A stretch of 24,796 bases of DNA from Sulfurovum sp. (GTDB lineage: Bacteria; Campylobacterota; Campylobacteria; Campylobacterales; Sulfurovaceae): NCBI GenBank assembly GCA_020726085.1, contig DYTG01000009.1, positions 1-24,796 on the forward strand. The letters run 5' to 3'. Numbering within the stretch: the stretch's first letter is position 1; every line of letters begins with the position of its first letter. Position numbers and translations under genes: made by a program. Shown one piece after another: positions 23,698 through 24,796 of this stretch. The notes beneath the pieces are model-generated. The model saw only the letters and a program-made list of their open reading frames with translations. It did no database searches and was not told the DNA's origin.

Positions 23698-24382
23698 TTT
23701 TGAATATTTCACAGACTGCGACAACTCTCCGTTTGTTATTTTTAGCAATGCCATGAAGGTCATCTACCTCAATCGTGCCGCTGAAATACTGATGGGATAT
23801 GTGCAAAATAGGGAACTCTACACTCTAGCTGTCACCCACGCTCCCCATGATATAGGCTCTAAGACTACGTTGCTTGATCTAAAATACGGCTCGTTTATCT
23901 TTCACTCCATTACGGTGGCTTATCAAGATGAGGAGTACATCGCTATTCGTCTCTACAATAAACCCATCATCAAAAACGACTCCATTATGGCTCAAGAGAA
24001 GCTTATCTTAACTGACATCAACACCATCATAGAGGCCAATCTAACCCTCTTTAAGATGTACAATAGTTGCGATATGCATCTGCTTACCGATACCGATTTG
24101 CCCTCTTTTAAGGTCGATCAAAACCAACTCTCCAAGCTTATTCGTGACTCGCTTGATTCGTTTAAAAACAACAACTATATAATGATACATCTTAGTATTG
24201 TGATTGGTGAATCGATTCGTATCAACGACAAACGCCATCAAATCCTTCAAATTCGCTTCCAATCGGATAAACGTAACGAGGATTATGACCAAAATATCAA
24301 AACACTCTCTCAAAACAACTACGTCGTCACCATGCTTGAGGATAAATACATCAAAATCAATATCCCGATGATAACTGATTAA
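23678..24382 (+). CDS. PAS-containing, NtrB-like protein lacking kinase motifs
   Basis: This 234-residue soluble protein has a PAS-like N-terminus (about 12-95, with SPFVIFSNAMKVIYLNRAAE at 17-36). The middle part resembles the region between the phosphorylation helix and the N-box of NtrB-type kinases: LTDINTIIEANLTLFKMY (111-128), then FKVDQNQLSKLIRDSLDSF (144-162). The histidine of the H-box, the N-box Asn and the DxGxG and GxG ATP motifs are absent, so it should not phosphorylate anything. The ATG overlaps the end of the NtrC-like gene by 20 bases; AGGA lies 9 bases upstream. Together they look like a two-component pair rebuilt without phosphotransfer. The family reading is inference from residue pattern. 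Confidence 0.65.
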   Translation: MNSTSIDFEYFTDCDNSPFVIFSNAMKVIYLNRAAEILMGYVQNRELYTLAVTHAPHDIGSKTTLLDLKYGSFIFHSITVAYQDEEYIAIRLYNKPIIKNDSIMAQEKLILTDINTIIEANLTLFKMYNSCDMHLLTDTDLPSFKVDQNQLSKLIRDSLDSFKNNNYIMIHLSIVIGESIRINDKRHQILQIRFQSDKRNEDYDQNIKTLSQNNYVVTMLEDKYIKINIPMITD

Positions 24383-24398
24383 AAATTAATCAATCAAT

Positions 24399-24414
24399 TG
24401 CCAAATAAGTTGCT
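24399..24414 (+). promoter_or_regulatory. Possible sigma-54 promoter of amt
   Basis: TGCCAAATAAGTTGCT matches the -24/-12 consensus TGGCACGNNNNTTGCW at the exact spacing, with a perfect TTGCT and a mismatch in the second G of the -24 GG. It would start transcription about 38 bases before the amt ATG. The mismatch at a near-invariant base keeps this tentative. Confidence 0.3.
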
Positions 24415-24416
24415 TC

Positions 24417-24444
24417 TTTTGTGTTACTATTTCTTATCACAAAA
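24417..24444. repeat. Inverted repeat in front of amt
   Basis: TTTTGTG (24417-24423) and CACAAAA (24438-24444) are exact complements around 14 bases, 7 bases before the amt ribosome site AAGGAG (24451-24456). It could be an operator or an end-of-transcript stem for the PAS gene. Confidence 0.35.
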
Positions 24445-24462
24445 AAATATAAGGAGTGGAAA

Positions 24463-24796
24463 ATGAAGTTCAAACAGATTGCGTTGGCAACTTTATTAGC
24501 ACCTGTTGCCTCTTCTAGCTGAAGAGGCAACATTAAGTTCGGGAGATACAGCGTGGATGTTTGTAGCAACAGCATTGATTATGCTGATGACACCTGCTGG
24601 GATTGGCACTGTTTTATGGCGGTATGACACGGAGTAAAAACGTTCTCAATACCATAAGAATGAGTTTAATTGCCTTTGTGGTAGGTACACTTGTTGGGTT
24701 ATTGCGGGTTATTCAATAGCCTTTAGAGAGGGAGATTTGATAGGTACAGGCAAACTTTTCCTTTCGGGCATTGTGACCGATACGCTCAAAGGCACT
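24463..24796 (+). pseudogene. amt: Ammonium transporter Amt, N-terminal part with three frame breaks
   Basis: Joining three frames gives a clear Amt N-terminus: a signal-like start (MKFKQIALATLLAPVASS), SSGDTAWMFVATALIMLMTP, AGLALFYGGMTRSKNVLNT, then WVIAGYSIAFREGDL up to the window edge. Amt proteins carry ammonium across the inner membrane. The frame breaks at about 24517 (one extra base before GCTGAAGAG), at 24599-24601 (GGG where GG would keep frame) and at about 24694 (TT where TTT would). The uncorrected frame stops at TGA 24520. The ATG has a perfect AAGGAG 6 bases upstream. The first break lies in an 8-bp hairpin (24508-24528) and the other two in or next to short same-base runs. The surrounding protein sequence is well conserved, so sequencing error near a contig end is at least as likely as real decay. 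Confidence 0.8.

Noticed and set aside
24508..24528. Perfect 8-bp hairpin at the amt frame break, considered as a programmed frameshift signal
   Set aside because: There is no slippery sequence before it, and two more unrelated breaks follow downstream, which points to sequence error or decay.
24390..24575. 61-residue minus-strand open frame
   Set aside because: It crosses the amt promoter and start, has no family resemblance, and amt is recognisable on the plus strand.

Overview
The window reads as chromosome from a Campylobacterota (epsilonproteobacterial) bacterium, most likely a sulfur-oxidising relative of Sulfurovum or Sulfurimonas. The base composition is AT-rich and genes are tightly packed. 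TTG and GTG starts are placed by AAGGAG-type ribosome sites. The smpB-aroQ-pepQ-folK-mnmA-xseA order, the NhaD antiporter and the MarR-type exopolysaccharide regulator fit that group. The genus assignment is inference from protein character; no search was run.

Layout. (1) 1-3300, minus strand: the edge of a surface-polysaccharide locus. It holds ugd, an EPS-associated MarR-like regulator, a TviB-type UDP-N-acetylhexosamine 6-dehydrogenase joined to it by an ATGA overlap, and the start of a WlbA/WbpB-type 3-dehydrogenase cut by the window edge. The last two would make the first two intermediates of a 2,3-diamino-uronic acid sugar. (2) 3379-8933, minus: an NlpC/P60 lipoprotein and a housekeeping run, smpB, aroQ, pepQ-like, folK, mnmA, xseA. 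(3) 9234-11034, plus: a cold-shock protein with a long leader, then nhaD. (4) 11084-11596, minus: a small outer-membrane barrel. (5) 11825-17577, plus: a 777-residue MBL-GAF-HD-GYP fusion, a hairpin-rich gap, then an operon of msbA, a beta-barrel protein, msrB and plsC. (6) 17600-22841, minus: rho, a small membrane protein, a lipoprotein-DedA-TIGR02757 operon, and a stand-alone DUF234 protein with a PD-(D/E)XK nuclease signature. (7) 22963-24796, plus: two overlapping genes that look like an NtrC/NtrB pair stripped of catalytic motifs, followed by an ammonium transporter gene.

Two places deserve most attention. The first is the MBL-GAF-HD-GYP protein, which carries two intact metal-dependent hydrolase sites of nucleotide-signalling families in one chain. 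The second is the degenerate NtrC/NtrB-like pair directly upstream of amt, which may be a rebuilt nitrogen regulator. The amt gene carries three apparent single-base indels within about 180 bases at the very end of the window. Because the preceding 24 kb has clean frames, poor sequence at a contig end is as likely as a real pseudogene.

No tRNA, rRNA, CRISPR array, insertion sequence or prophage gene was recognised by eye.
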